A stretch of 7,417 nucleotides of DNA from Oscillospiraceae bacterium (GTDB lineage Bacteria; Bacillota; Clostridia; Oscillospirales; Oscillospiraceae): the NCBI GenBank assembly GCA_029009035.1, contig JAQXJQ010000134.1, positions 1-7,417 on the forward strand, in the 5' to 3' direction. The position numbers and the translations under genes were made by a program. Positions within the stretch are counted from its first letter, which is position 1; every line of letters begins with the position of its first letter. Under the pieces are notes generated by a model. That model did not search any database and had not been told where the DNA came from. It saw only the letters and a program-made list of their open reading frames with translations. Of this stretch, positions 7,328 through 7,417 are shown piece by piece.

Positions 7328-7417
7328 TTAATCAATCAAAATGCAGGATGTAAAGGTGATGGTCTTGGGGCCGTAGTAGTAGGGCAGGCCGGCGTCCTCG
7401 CAGGTCTTGCTCACCAC
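7328..7417 (-). CDS. Unrecognised protein, C-terminal 29 residues only
   Basis: The minus strand is open from the right edge for 29 codons to TAA at 7328-7330. The peptide contains the segment KTCEDAGLPYYYGPKTITF and ends SCILID. Codon choice (GGC, GCC, ACC, ATC, CTG) matches the coding style of the neighbouring genes, and a strong terminator follows 10 bases after the stop. Both support a real gene running off the window. I do not recognise the family from so short a tail, and no start or domain is visible. Confidence 0.7.
   Translation of the reverse strand: MVSKTCEDAGLPYYYGPKTITFTSCILID

Noticed and set aside
7138..7330. Plus-strand frame starting MEERKGQMKK
   Set aside because: It consists mostly of two translated terminator hairpins and the 38-nt repeat, so it is a spurious ORF of the kind often annotated over such repeats.

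Overview
The window looks like chromosomal DNA of a GC-rich Gram-positive gut anaerobe of the Oscillospiraceae/Flavonifractor-Oscillibacter type. This is inferred from strong GGAGG-type ribosome binding sites, high GC at third codon positions, AT-rich intergenic promoters, a clostridial CtfA/CtfB-like CoA-transferase, and abundant palindromic intergenic repeats. No taxonomic search could be run. I see no defence system, prophage, CRISPR array, rRNA or tRNA.

Layout from left to right. Bases 1-209 hold two hairpins and a possible 28-codon ORF. Bases 210-1293 carry two divergent genes: tadA (tRNA adenosine deaminase, minus strand) and a GNAT acetyltransferase (plus strand), sharing a 109-base promoter region. 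Bases 1294-1673 have no convincing gene. They hold a weak terminator, a 125-bp inverted-repeat element made of five hairpins, a 38-nt dispersed repeat directly abutting it, and the terminator of the next operon.

Bases 1674-4298 form a minus-strand operon, read in the order thiolase (atoB-like), CoA-transferase alpha subunit (atoD-like) and beta subunit (atoA-like). It has a near-consensus promoter upstream and a terminator-like hairpin between the thiolase and the transferase genes. Together the enzymes interconvert acetyl-CoA, acetoacetyl-CoA and acetoacetate, with CoA exchanged onto a carboxylic acid such as acetate or butyrate. This fits butyrate or acetoacetate metabolism in a fermenter.

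Bases 4427-7078 encode an 883-residue P2-type (SERCA/PMCA-like) calcium-transporting ATPase on the minus strand. Its start is best placed at a GTG. The last 340 bases hold two more hairpins of the same family as the one near 1630, a second copy of the 38-nt repeat, and the last 29 codons of an unrecognised minus-strand gene running off the right edge.

The protein-coding content is ordinary. The most noteworthy structure is intergenic: a modular set of palindromes in which terminator hairpins, a conserved 38-nt tail and a compact inverted-repeat element join at precise boundaries.
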